DNA of 64,000 nt from positions 120,804 to 184,803 of the forward strand of contig JADJJK010000013.1 in NCBI GenBank assembly GCA_016706545.1, given 5' to 3'. Both the position numbers and the translations under genes were made by a program. Shown here piece after piece: positions 44,632 to 57,547 of this stretch. The DNA is from Myxococcales bacterium (GTDB taxonomy: Bacteria > Myxococcota_A > Polyangia > Haliangiales > Haliangiaceae). The notes beneath the pieces were generated by a model. It saw only the letters and a list, made by a program, of their open reading frames with translations. It was not told the DNA's origin and ran no database searches. Position 1 is the stretch's first letter, and each line of letters begins with the position of its first letter.

Positions 44632-46182
44632 ATGAAATTCGCGTTCAGGGCGTTGCTGTCATTGGGTGGTTCTTTGTGGGTCTTTTGTGCTCCCGGGTTC
44701 GCGGTGGCCGATGAGGAGTCAGGCGGCCGCCCAGCGGAGAAGCCGCTCGAGCGGCGCTCCAGCGCCACCGCCGGGCACGTCGAGTTACAGCGGGAGCTGG
44801 ACGAGCTCCTCGTCACGATCCGCGACCTCGTCAAGGACGTCCAGTCCCACCGCGGGACCAGCTACCTGAGCGCGGCGCTGGACCTGACGACGGACGTCGA
44901 GAGTCAGCTCCAGCGGCTCGAGCGCGCGAGCGATGGTGCAGAGGCCAAGCGCATCGTGTTCCGGCAGCTCAACTGGGTGCGCGAGCTGCGCCTCGCGCTC
45001 AAGGCGCTGCGGGAGATGAAGGCCGTCCAGGATCAGGCCGACGAGGGCGCGGGTGAGTGCGCAGCCCTGGAGAACACGCTCCAGGACAGGATCCACGCTT
45101 ACGTTGAAGCCCCCACGCAAGAGGAGCGCGCCCTGCGGGCCCTGCTCTCCGAAGCCAACCAGACCGGCGCGCAGGTGAGGGCCCGCATGGACGCCGCAGC
45201 GGAGACCGCGCGTCTGCTCAGCGCCTGGCGCGCCACCGCCAGGTCCTTCAGCCCGTCCGAAGGCGCCTGGGGGCGCATCTCGGCTCATACCAGGGAATCG
45301 GCCGACCAGATCCACGCTCACTGGCAGGAAAAGCACGCGGCCCTGAGCAAGGCCTGCGAGCGCTTGACGCGCGGCCAGGAGCACCCCGACGTCCAGATGG
45401 CCCGCGCAGGGATCAGCCGCGACTCCACCGACCAGGACTATCGCTCGCTGGGTGATGAGTTCAGCCGCTGGAAGGCTGAGCTGGACGCGCTACGTGACGG
45501 AACCGATCATCCCTGTAACACTTTCTGGCTCAAGCAACTTCGCGCGGCGTGCGTGCGACAGCACCTGAGAGGCCTATCCCTGGCGGCATCCACTACCCTC
45601 CCGTCCACGATGGGGGCTCGGGTGCCAGAGGCCCCGGCGGCGACGGCCTTGGTGGCGGCGCCGTCGCCGGCCCGGGCTGTCCACTTCATCCTCCGCCTCG
45701 GCTTCGACGCCGGCGGCGACTCCCTCGCCACCGTCCAGTTCACGGACGGGAGCACCGAGGGCCTCACGGCCGGCGGTGGGGTCACCGTCGCGGGTGGGCT
45801 CCTCTACGTGCCGACGAGCATACCGATCGCCATCGAGTCCACCATCGGAGTCAAGGTGGACACTGCCGGCGCCTCCAACGGGGAGGTCCAGTTCGAGCGC
45901 CTGGTCCTCGATGTCCTGGCGTCCGTCCAGGAACAGGGCCACCGGCTCGGCGGCGGGCTGACCTTCCACCTCGCGACCACCTTCAGCTGCACCGGCGCCA
46001 TCCGATGCCCCGACGTGACCTCGAAGAACGCCGTCGGAGGCATCATGCAGTACGCCTACGGCGGCTACTCCAGCGGGTTCGTCTGGGAAGTCGGGGCGAG
46101 GCTGACGTTCATCGAATACGAGTTCCCCGGCGGCTCCATCAACGGCTCCTCCCTGGGCGTGTTGACGAGCATCGGGTACTGA
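44632..46182 (+). CDS. Secreted protein with coiled-coil and barrel-like C-terminus, unknown
   Basis: Protein of 516 residues. The signal peptide ends near AVADEES. Residues about 35-310 are strongly helical, with heptad-like Leu/Arg/Glu patterns suggesting a coiled coil (LQRELDELLVTIRDLVKDV). Residues about 345-516 are beta-rich with alternating hydrophobic strands (AVHFILRLGFDAGG, LTAGGGVTVAGGLLYVP, SGFVWEVGARLTFIEYEF) ending in GVLTSIGY, consistent with an outer-membrane barrel. Two Cys (near residues 293 and 305) may form a bond. I do not recognise the family. It may be an outer-membrane anchor with a periplasmic stalk. Confidence 0.8.
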   Translation: MKFAFRALLSLGGSLWVFCAPGFAVADEESGGRPAEKPLERRSSATAGHVELQRELDELLVTIRDLVKDVQSHRGTSYLSAALDLTTDVESQLQRLERASDGAEAKRIVFRQLNWVRELRLALKALREMKAVQDQADEGAGECAALENTLQDRIHAYVEAPTQEERALRALLSEANQTGAQVRARMDAAAETARLLSAWRATARSFSPSEGAWGRISAHTRESADQIHAHWQEKHAALSKACERLTRGQEHPDVQMARAGISRDSTDQDYRSLGDEFSRWKAELDALRDGTDHPCNTFWLKQLRAACVRQHLRGLSLAASTTLPSTMGARVPEAPAATALVAAPSPARAVHFILRLGFDAGGDSLATVQFTDGSTEGLTAGGGVTVAGGLLYVPTSIPIAIESTIGVKVDTAGASNGEVQFERLVLDVLASVQEQGHRLGGGLTFHLATTFSCTGAIRCPDVTSKNAVGGIMQYAYGGYSSGFVWEVGARLTFIEYEFPGGSINGSSLGVLTSIGY

Positions 46183-46603
46183 CCCAGAGCTTGCCCGAGC
46201 TCGCCCCGATTGCGCACAGCGTGAGATGCGAGGCCGAGGCGCTGATACCGGGCGCGTGACCGGCACGTGTGCGCCATTGGTGTGGACAGTTCGTCCAGGC
46301 ATCCCGGGAAGGCGAAGCCCGGCGGCAGGCGTCCGCGGCGGCTCGCCGCAAGGTCCCGCGGGGCGGCGGGCTGGCTCGCCCGCGGCGTAGCTACGCGAGA
46401 CCGCTGGCGATGCGCCGCGAGCGTGAGGCGGAGAGCCGCGGAAGAGCCACGGGAGAGCCGCGGGACAAGAGAGTGCTTCGCGGCGCCGGTGACGCGGATT
46501 CCACAGGTTGCGAGCAGCCTTGGACTCGGCCCGCGAGTTGCTTTGCAAAGGAGCTGTCCGGCCACGAGCCATCCCATCCCTTCCTTGCCTGGTGAGTCTC
46601 CCC
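46183..46603. other. Gap of 421 bases with a hairpin
   Basis: GCGGGC-TGGCTC-GCCCGC near 46363-46382 is a perfect stem-loop. The remainder is GC-rich with repeated AGAGCCGCGG-like words at 46430-46465. I see no gene; an in-frame extension of the next gene through this region does not look like protein. The right end may hold the promoter of the next gene. Confidence 0.5.
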
Positions 46604-47674
46604 ATGAAGTTCTTGCATCGTCTCCTTGCCCCTGCCCTGCTCTGCACCTTGTCCTTGTCCGGCTGCGCGGAGCTATCCGACGAGGAGGACGCCCTGCTCG
46701 AGAGCGACGAGCAATCGCTGAGCGTGTCCAACTGGTCGCCGCCGCAGTACACGAGCCAGTCGTACCGCAGCGCGCAGGTGGCCAACCTAAGTGGCATCAC
46801 CTACAAGGTGGAGTCCGGGCGCTGCGGGGTGTGGACCTGCGGCGACAGCGGCGAATCCAACGAGCTGTGGTGGAGCAAGATGAACAGCGACGGCACCTGG
46901 ACCGCCAAGCAGCGCATCGCCGGGCAGTACTCGGGCTACAAGACCAGCCTGGCGCCGTTCAACGGCTACCTGTACATGGTGCATAGCGGCTACGGCAGCG
47001 GCGCGACCAACGTGTGGCTGACCCGCTTCAACCCGACGACGCAGACCTGGTCCACCAACATCCAGCTCTCGTATCGAAGCAAGGGCGGGCCGCCGGCCAT
47101 CGCGGCCTTCAATGGCCGGCTGTACTTCGCTGGCGTGGACCCGACCACCGATCAGGTGTGGGCGGCCAACATGACCACCGGGGAGATCTTCTCGGCCAGC
47201 CAGCCGCTTGGCACCGACATCTCCACCTCGCGCGTGTCGCTGGCCGTGCTGCCAGGGACCAAGACCCAGGCTGCTCGCCTGTACGTGGCGCATCGCCACG
47301 GCATCAGCACCAACGTGGTGGTCGCCTCGTTCGACGGCACGAGCTGGGCGCCATGGCAGTATGTCTTCGCTGGCCCCAACGGCGAGGCGCTGCAGAGCAC
47401 CGAGCCGGTGATCGCGGGCTACAACGGCTACCTGCACATGGCGTTCAAGCGGCCGGACTCGAGCTACGTGTGGTGGACGTACTTCAATGGCGCGAGCTGG
47501 CCCACCGCGATCACGATCAACAACCTGACCACCACCTACGACCCCTCCATCGGCAACACCACCAACGGCGTGTCCGTCATCACCACCACCAACGACAACT
47601 GGAACGGGGTGACCGAGTCGCGCAACGTGTACATGTCCACGTACACGTCGCCGTACCTGCCGTATCCGCTGTGA
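46604..47674 (+). CDS. Lipoprotein with beta-propeller-like repeats
   Basis: Protein of 356 residues from ATG 46604, since the earlier in-frame stretch lacks any signal. The lipoprotein signal ends LSLSGCAELSD. The mature part has repeated strands with regular Trp and Asp (NELWWSKMNSDGTWTA, NVWLTRFNPTTQTWST, VVVASFDGTSWAPW, YVWWTYFNGASWP). These look like blades of a sialidase/BNR or fungal-lectin-type beta-propeller. Such proteins bind sugars at the surface; no catalytic residues are obvious. Monocistronic. Confidence 0.82.
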   Translation: MKFLHRLLAPALLCTLSLSGCAELSDEEDALLESDEQSLSVSNWSPPQYTSQSYRSAQVANLSGITYKVESGRCGVWTCGDSGESNELWWSKMNSDGTWTAKQRIAGQYSGYKTSLAPFNGYLYMVHSGYGSGATNVWLTRFNPTTQTWSTNIQLSYRSKGGPPAIAAFNGRLYFAGVDPTTDQVWAANMTTGEIFSASQPLGTDISTSRVSLAVLPGTKTQAARLYVAHRHGISTNVVVASFDGTSWAPWQYVFAGPNGEALQSTEPVIAGYNGYLHMAFKRPDSSYVWWTYFNGASWPTAITINNLTTTYDPSIGNTTNGVSVITTTNDNWNGVTESRNVYMSTYTSPYLPYPL

Positions 47675-47695
47675 GCGCGCGGCGCGAGCGCCAGG

Positions 47696-49159
47696 CTACC
47701 GGCTCGTGGCGGAGCGGCGGCGAGTCGCCCGGCCAAGCCGGCGCAGGACGTCGTCGAGCTGAGCGGGGCTCGGCACCACCTCGCGCACGCCCCGGCGCAA
47801 GAGCGCGGCGACGGCGTCGAAGTCGAGCGCGGCGGCCTCGCACACCACGGGCACGCCGCGGGCGAGCGCGGCCTCCAGCGCCGGCTCGTTGGTGCCGAGC
47901 ACCAGCACCGCGCTCAGCTCCGGCTCCTCGGGCGTCACGACCACGAAGCCCGCCTGCGTCAGGGCCTGCCGCAGCGCCGGATCGCCGCCGGAGACGCCGA
48001 TGCGCGGCGCCGTCGTCGCGGCTGGCGCGGCGCCGGGCATGCCAGCCGACGAGCCCACCGACGAGCCCGCAGCCGAGCCCACCGACGAGCCCGCAGCCGA
48101 GCCCGCCAGCGCGCCAGCAGCCGATGATCCCGGGGCAACGCCGGTGGACGAGCCCCGCGCCGTCCCCCCGACGGCCGCAAGCTGGGGCAAAGACGCCGGG
48201 GGCGGCGAGGTCTTCGACAGCGCGCGCTCGGCGCGCGGCGCAGCCGACTCGCGCGGCGGGCTCTCGGCGGCCAGGCGCGAGGCAGCCAGCCGGGCGCCCA
48301 CCTCGGCCGCGCTGGGGCGCGCCGCCGGATCTTTCTGCAGCATCTGCAGCACCAGTTCGTCGAGCATGGCTGGCAACGCCGGGTGGTGGCCGCGAAGCTG
48401 CGGCACCGGCACGTACAGATGTCCGTTCTGCACCTCTGCAACGCTGCCGATGAACGGCGGTGCGCCGACGAGCACCTCGTGCAGCACGCAACCGAGCGCG
48501 TAGACATCCGCGGCGCCGCCGGGCTCGCCGCCAGCGTGGAGCTCCGGCGCCGCGTAGGCCAGCGTGGCCAGCGCCTGCCCCGCCGCGGTGACCCGTCCAA
48601 GCCCTCGCTCCTCGGCGCCCTCGCCCAGCATGCGCGCCAGACCGAAATCCACCACCCGCGCCACCGGCGGCTCGCCCTCGATCACCAGCACGTTCTCCGG
48701 CTTGATGTCGCGATGCACGAGCCCGAGCGCGTGCGCCGCCGCCAGCACCGAGGCGATCTGCTCGACGAGGTGGACGCCGTGCGCCAGCGGCAGCGGCCTG
48801 GCCAGACGATCCCGCAAGGACTCGCCCTCGAGCCACTCCATCACCAGGTATGGCCGCGCGTCCGGCTCCCGCGGCGAAGCTGCGCGCTGTTCCGCGCTCA
48901 CGTCGCGGCTCACCGTCGCGCCGATGCCCCAGTCGAGCACGCACACCGCCGCGGGATGCACGAGCTGCCCGGTGACGCGGGCCTCGCGGACAAAGCGACG
49001 TCGAGCCTCCGGATCCGCGGTCAGCTCGGCGTGCAAGATCTTGATGGCCACGAGCCGCTCGAGCGCCGTGTCGCGGGCGCGGTACACCGCCCCCGTCGCC
49101 CCTTGCCCGACCAGGGCGAGGAGGAGATATCGATCGGCGATGAGCGTCCCCAGCTCCAC
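47696..49159 (-). CDS. Ser/Thr kinase without membrane helix, with a receiver-like C-terminus
   Basis: Protein of 487 residues. Kinase motifs: GQGATGAVYRAR, LVAIKILHAEL, LVHRDIKPENVLV, VVDFGLARM and YAAPELHAGG. Residues about 300-380 are a Ser/Ala/Gly linker containing AAGSSVGS repeats (24-bp DNA repeat at about 48050-48110). The last 100 residues (RIGVSGGDPALRQALTQAGF, SAVLVLGTNEPALEAALARG, VREVVPSPAQLDDVLRRLGRA) have the strand-helix order of a response-regulator receiver but no clear phosphoacceptor Asp. No transmembrane helix is seen, so it should be cytosolic. Confidence 0.9.
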   Translation of the reverse strand: MELGTLIADRYLLLALVGQGATGAVYRARDTALERLVAIKILHAELTADPEARRRFVREARVTGQLVHPAAVCVLDWGIGATVSRDVSAEQRAASPREPDARPYLVMEWLEGESLRDRLARPLPLAHGVHLVEQIASVLAAAHALGLVHRDIKPENVLVIEGEPPVARVVDFGLARMLGEGAEERGLGRVTAAGQALATLAYAAPELHAGGEPGGAADVYALGCVLHEVLVGAPPFIGSVAEVQNGHLYVPVPQLRGHHPALPAMLDELVLQMLQKDPAARPSAAEVGARLAASRLAAESPPRESAAPRAERALSKTSPPPASLPQLAAVGGTARGSSTGVAPGSSAAGALAGSAAGSSVGSAAGSSVGSSAGMPGAAPAATTAPRIGVSGGDPALRQALTQAGFVVVTPEEPELSAVLVLGTNEPALEAALARGVPVVCEAAALDFDAVAALLRRGVREVVPSPAQLDDVLRRLGRATRRRSATSR

Positions 49160-49271
49160 GGCAAGAGCCTAGCAGCATTCGCGCGTGGCCAGGGCGCTGC
49201 CCCGCGCGCTCGCCGGCAGGAAGCCCAAAGCCTGCCGCCGCTCGCACCTGGGCGGTCAGGTCGCGCCGCGC

Positions 49272-51122
<1,851 letters not shown>

Positions 51123-51255
51123 CGCGACATCATAAAACAACCGGCCGCGAGCCCAAGCGCCAGCCGGCGCCAACTCGCAGTGCCCGCGAGCGATTTTGGC
51201 CGGCGGGCGGCCGGCGGCGTTCCGGCCGCACCCCTGGCCAGGTATAGTCACCGAC

Positions 51256-52203
<948 letters not shown>

Positions 52204-52205
52204 CC

Positions 52206-53527
<1,322 letters not shown>

Positions 53528-53531
<4 letters not shown>

Positions 53532-54412
53532 CCGCCCAATCCCCCGCCCTGTTTGAAGCCATCGCCGCTGCGCGCGACACCATCACCGCCCGCCTCGCCG
53601 AGGCCGCTGCCAGGACCGGCCGCGCGCCGCTGGCGCCGCGGGTGGGCCTCATCCTGGGCTCTGGCCTGGGCGGCTACGCCGGCGGCCTGGCCGACGCGGT
53701 CACCATCGACTACGGCGACATCCCGGGCTTCGCCGCCTCCGGCGTGCATGGCCACCAGGGCAAGCTCGTCCTGGGCACGCGCCACGGCGTGCCGTGCGTG
53801 GCCATGGCCGGGCGCATCCACGTCTACGAGGGCCACAGCGCGGCGCAGGCCGCGTTCCCCGCGCGCGTGCTCATCGCGCTGGGCGCGCGCACCTTGCTCA
53901 TCACCAACGCCGCTGGCGGCATCAACCCGGACTGGCCGCCGGGCACGCTGATGCTCATCCGCGATCACATCGACCTCCTGCGCGATCACCCGCTGCGCGG
54001 CCCCAACGATGACCGGGTGGGACCGCGCTTTCCGGACATGACCACCGCGTATGCCCCGGCGCTGCGCGAGCTGGCGCGCGGCGTGGCCGAGCGCGCGGGC
54101 ATCGAGCTGCGCGAGGGCGTGTACGTGGCGATGCCGGGCCCGACCTACGAGACCCCGGCGGAGGTCCGCATGCTGCGCGCGCTGGGCGCCGACGCCACCG
54201 GCATGTCCACCGTGCCCGAGGTGATCGTCGCCGCGCACATGGGGGCCCGCGTGCTGGGCCTGTCCTGCATCACCAACCTGGCCGCCGGCATCACCGGCGC
54301 CGCGCTGTCGCACGACGAGGTCACCGAGACCGCGACGCGCGTCCGCGCCACCTTCGAGCGCTTGCTCGACGGCATCCTGTCCGAACTGGCGAGGCAAGGG
54401 GAGCGTACGTGA
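53528..54412 (+). CDS. Purine-nucleoside phosphorylase (trimeric type)
   Basis: Protein of 294 residues. GLILGSGLGGYA near the start, the phosphate/substrate loop MAGRIHVYEGHS, ITNAAGGINPDW, and the signature VPEVIVAAHMGARVLGLSCITNLAAGI place it in the PNP/MTAP family of trimeric enzymes (PunA, XapA-like). It cleaves guanosine and inosine or their deoxy forms. Overlaps its neighbours on both sides by 4 bases (ATGA and GTGA), so translation of the operon is coupled. Confidence 0.95.
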
Positions 54413-54849
54413 GCACACCGGACAAGGAAGCGTCGTCGCAGCAAGCAGATCTGGAGGCGCTGGTGGCACAGGCCATCGCGATCCAGCCGCGCGCCTGGGC
54501 TCCGTACTCGCGCTTCTTCGTGGGCGCCGCGGTGTGGGGCGAGGGCCAGGTGTTCTCCGGGGTCAACGTGGAGAACGCGTCCTTTGGGCTCACCATCTGC
54601 GCCGAGCGCGCGGCGATCACCGCGGCGGTGGCCAGCGGCGTGACCCAGCTGACCGCGGTGGCGGTGTGTACGCAGACGCAAGCCAGCCCCCCGTCGTCGC
54701 CGTGCGGCGCGTGCCGGCAGGTGCTGCGCGAGTTCGCCGCGGATCCGCGCACGTTCCGCGTGATCGCGGTGAACCCCGACGGCGCGCGACGAGAATGGAC
54801 GCTGGCCGAGCTGCTGCCGGACTCGTTCTCCGGCGCGGAGCTCCCATGA
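54409..54849 (+). CDS. cdd: Cytidine deaminase
   Basis: Protein of 146 residues with GTG start at 54409, overlapping the purine phosphorylase stop. The zinc site is visible as TICAERAAI (Cys-Ala-Glu, with the catalytic Glu) and PCGACRQVLREF (two Cys). NVENASFG is the substrate motif. Deaminates cytidine and deoxycytidine to the uridine forms, which feed the pyrimidine phosphorylase. Length is normal for the tetrameric enzyme. Confidence 0.95.
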   Translation: MSTPDKEASSQQADLEALVAQAIAIQPRAWAPYSRFFVGAAVWGEGQVFSGVNVENASFGLTICAERAAITAAVASGVTQLTAVAVCTQTQASPPSSPCGACRQVLREFAADPRTFRVIAVNPDGARREWTLAELLPDSFSGAELP

Positions 54850-56183
54850 CCGCGCGCGGCGAGCTGGTGTTCCGCGGCGGCACCATCGTCACCGTCGACG
54901 ATCAGCACACCATCGCGGTGGGCGACCTGGCCTGTCGCGACGGCCGCATCGTACAGGTCGGCGGAAGCTACACGCCCCAGACCCGTGACTACCAGGTCCT
55001 CGACTGCACCGACATGCTGGTGATGCCGGGCCTGGTGCAGGCGCACACCCACCTGTGCCAGACCCTGGCCCGCGGCCGCGCCGATGACCTGGAGCTGCTC
55101 GACTGGTTGCGCACGGTGGTCTGGCCCTACGAGGGCAAGCTCGACGCCGCGGCGATGACCGCCGCCGCCGAGCTGGCGTGCGCCGAGCTGCTCGCTGGCG
55201 GCACCACCGCGATCCTCGACATGGGCACCGTGCATCACACCGGCGCCCTGTTCGAGGCGGCGGAGCGCGCCGGCATCCGCGCCACCATCGGCAAGGCGAT
55301 GATGGACCTGGCGGACCCGCAGATCCCGCCGGGGCTGCGCGAGACCACCGCGGCGTCGCTGGACGAGAGCGAGGCGCTCATCACCCGCTGGCACGGCGCC
55401 GCGGGCGACCGCCTCCGCTATGCCTACGCGCCGCGCTTCGCGCTGTCGTGCACCGACGAGCTCTTGCGCGAGGTCGGGCGCCGCTCCGCGCAGAGCGGCG
55501 TGCGCATCCACACCCACGCCAGCGAGAACCGCGGCGAGATCGAGCTGGTGCGCCAGCGCTTTGGCAAGGAGAACCTGGTCTATCTGGCCGAGGTCGGCAT
55601 CCTCAGCCCGCGCAGCGGCATCGCGCACTGCATCCATGTGTCCGCCGCGGAGCGCGCGCTGTTGCGGGACACCCGCACCACCGTGCTGCACTGCCCCTCC
55701 TCCAACCTCAAGCTCGCCTCGGGCGTGTGCGAGGTGCCAGAGCTCCTGGAGGCCGGCATCGCGGTGGGCATCGGCGCCGATGGCGCGCCGTGCAACAACA
55801 ACCTCGACGGCTTCCTGGAGCTGCGCCTGGCCGCGCTGCTGCAGAAGCCACGGCTGGGGCCGCGCACGTTGCCGGCCGCCCAGGCGGTGGCGCTGGCCAC
55901 CCGCGGCGGCGCTCACGCGCTGGGCCTTGGCGATGAGCTCGGCACGTTGGAGCTCGGCAAGCGCGCGGACGTGATCGCGCTCGACGTCGGCGCGCTGCAC
56001 ACCGTGCCGGCCGAGTCGCCGTACTCGGTGATCGCCTACGCCGCCAAGGCCAGCGACGTGTGCCACGTGGCGGTGGACGGCGCGGTGGTGGTGCAAGATC
56101 GCCAGCTCACCACCCTGGACCGCCGCGCCGTGATAAGCCGCGCCCGCGCCGCCGCCCGCCGGCTGTTCGCCGCGCAGACCTGA
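54846..56183 (+). CDS. Amidohydrolase, MtaD/SAH deaminase-like
   Basis: Protein of 445 residues, ATG 54846, overlapping cdd by 4 bases. Metal motifs: QAHTHLCQ (HxH), RIHTHASEN (His), IAHCIHV (His) and the late Asp in IGADGAPCNNN. The whole is an ATZ/TRZ/MtaD-type amidohydrolase of the guanine-deaminase/8-oxoguanine/S-adenosylhomocysteine-deaminase branch. In a nucleoside operon a purine-type deaminase is likely; the exact substrate cannot be told from the sequence. It ends 38 bases before the convergent cytochrome genes. Confidence 0.9.
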   Translation: MTARGELVFRGGTIVTVDDQHTIAVGDLACRDGRIVQVGGSYTPQTRDYQVLDCTDMLVMPGLVQAHTHLCQTLARGRADDLELLDWLRTVVWPYEGKLDAAAMTAAAELACAELLAGGTTAILDMGTVHHTGALFEAAERAGIRATIGKAMMDLADPQIPPGLRETTAASLDESEALITRWHGAAGDRLRYAYAPRFALSCTDELLREVGRRSAQSGVRIHTHASENRGEIELVRQRFGKENLVYLAEVGILSPRSGIAHCIHVSAAERALLRDTRTTVLHCPSSNLKLASGVCEVPELLEAGIAVGIGADGAPCNNNLDGFLELRLAALLQKPRLGPRTLPAAQAVALATRGGAHALGLGDELGTLELGKRADVIALDVGALHTVPAESPYSVIAYAAKASDVCHVAVDGAVVVQDRQLTTLDRRAVISRARAAARRLFAAQT

Positions 56184-56221
56184 CCTGGAGCCTTGACGGC
56201 GAGCGGCCCGGCCGTGCGCCC

Positions 56222-57547
56222 TCAGGGCGCGCCGGCCTTCAGCATGTACTCGGCGATGGCGCGCAAGTTGGCGTCGCCCACCGCGGCCATCGCAGGCATC
56301 GGCGGCATGTCCGCGCGCTTCTTTCCGGGCGCCTTGGCCCACGCCACGATGCCCGCGGGGTTGCCCTGATAAACCTGCGCGATCTCGGTGAGCGGCGGGC
56401 CCACCAGCCGCGTGTCCTTGGCGTGGCAGCCGCTGCAGCTCGACGCGAACAGCGCAGCGCCGTCCGGCGCCGCGCCCGCCGCCGGCACCCCCGTGCGCGC
56501 CTGCACCCGCGCGGCCTCCGAGGCGAGCTGCCAGGCCGCGGTCTCGCGCGCCACCGCGCGCCGGTGCTCGCGCAGCGCCACGTAGCGGTAGTTGTGGCGC
56601 CCCAGCGCCATCATCAGCACGGTCACCGTCAAGAGGCCCACGATCTTGAAGAACCGTCGGCCGGACTCGGGGTCCACCATCTCCTTCCACAGCATCCAGA
56701 CCGCCGGAATGGCCAGCGCCACCCCCGCGCCGATCTCCGCCAGCACCACCGCGTTGATGCCGCGCGACGGCAAGGTCAGGAGCACCACCGGGCCGATCAC
56801 GAACTGCGCGAGCGAGACGACGAAGGCCACGCTGTAGAACATGCGCCGTAGCTGCGGTCGGGTCAGCCGCTCGAACACCTCCTCGACCGGATAGCTGGCG
56901 CGGCCAAACCAGGCCACGCAAAACAGGCTGGTCAGCACCAGCGACGCCCCCAGGAAGTGCAGGTAGCGCGGCAGCACGTTGGGCAAGGTCAGCGCATCGA
57001 GGAAGCCGCGCACGGCGGTCCAGCGATCCGGAAACGTCATCAGGTTGACGTTGGTCAAAAACACCAGCGGGATGAACAGCAAGAGCGCCACCGCGATGCC
57101 GAGGATGCCCAGGTGCGTGCCCTTGGCGTCCTGCAGCCGGTCCCAGCTGTACTTGTGCAGGTACAGGAGCACGAAGGTCACCGTGATGCCCGGGATGAGG
57201 CCGATCCACGCGGTGCCGGTGAGCGCGTTGGCGGTGTAGAACTGCATGGTGTAGAGCACACTGATGATCAGCAGCGGCGCCACCCCCAGCACCACCGCCA
57301 GGCTCTTGTTGACGGTGAGAGTGGTGGCCAGCGCGCGCGCGAGCCTGTCGAAGTCGCGGTCCTTGCGACCGCGCAGCTCGAGCCCGAACACCAGGAGGGA
57401 GCTGCCCACCAGCAGGTTGACGAACACGATGTGCGCCACGAAGGCCACGACCAGCAGCGGCTCGAGGTAGAAGGCGCTGGCCGGCAACGGCAACGGGAGA
57501 TCACGAGGGATAGGGGTCATCATCATCATCATGAGGAGGCCTTTCAC
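56222..57547 (-). CDS. Membrane protein with C-terminal cytochrome c domain
   Basis: Protein of 441 residues starting GTG 57545-57547, followed by five ATG codons in a row, any of which could also serve. About eight to nine transmembrane helices are seen (FYLEPLLVVAFVAHIVFVNLL, WIGLIPGITVTFVLLYL, GILGIAVALLLFIPLVFL, ALTAGT-type later). A single c-type heme motif SCSGCHAKD lies near residue 375 in a C-terminal class-I cytochrome c domain. The helical part resembles a shortened cytochrome-bd/oxidase-like quinol subunit. The start overlaps the stop of the companion gene, so the two form one complex, probably passing electrons between quinol and the c heme. Confidence 0.8.
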   Translation of the reverse strand: MKGLLMMMMMTPIPRDLPLPLPASAFYLEPLLVVAFVAHIVFVNLLVGSSLLVFGLELRGRKDRDFDRLARALATTLTVNKSLAVVLGVAPLLIISVLYTMQFYTANALTGTAWIGLIPGITVTFVLLYLHKYSWDRLQDAKGTHLGILGIAVALLLFIPLVFLTNVNLMTFPDRWTAVRGFLDALTLPNVLPRYLHFLGASLVLTSLFCVAWFGRASYPVEEVFERLTRPQLRRMFYSVAFVVSLAQFVIGPVVLLTLPSRGINAVVLAEIGAGVALAIPAVWMLWKEMVDPESGRRFFKIVGLLTVTVLMMALGRHNYRYVALREHRRAVARETAAWQLASEAARVQARTGVPAAGAAPDGAALFASSCSGCHAKDTRLVGPPLTEIAQVYQGNPAGIVAWAKAPGKKRADMPPMPAMAAVGDANLRAIAEYMLKAGAP

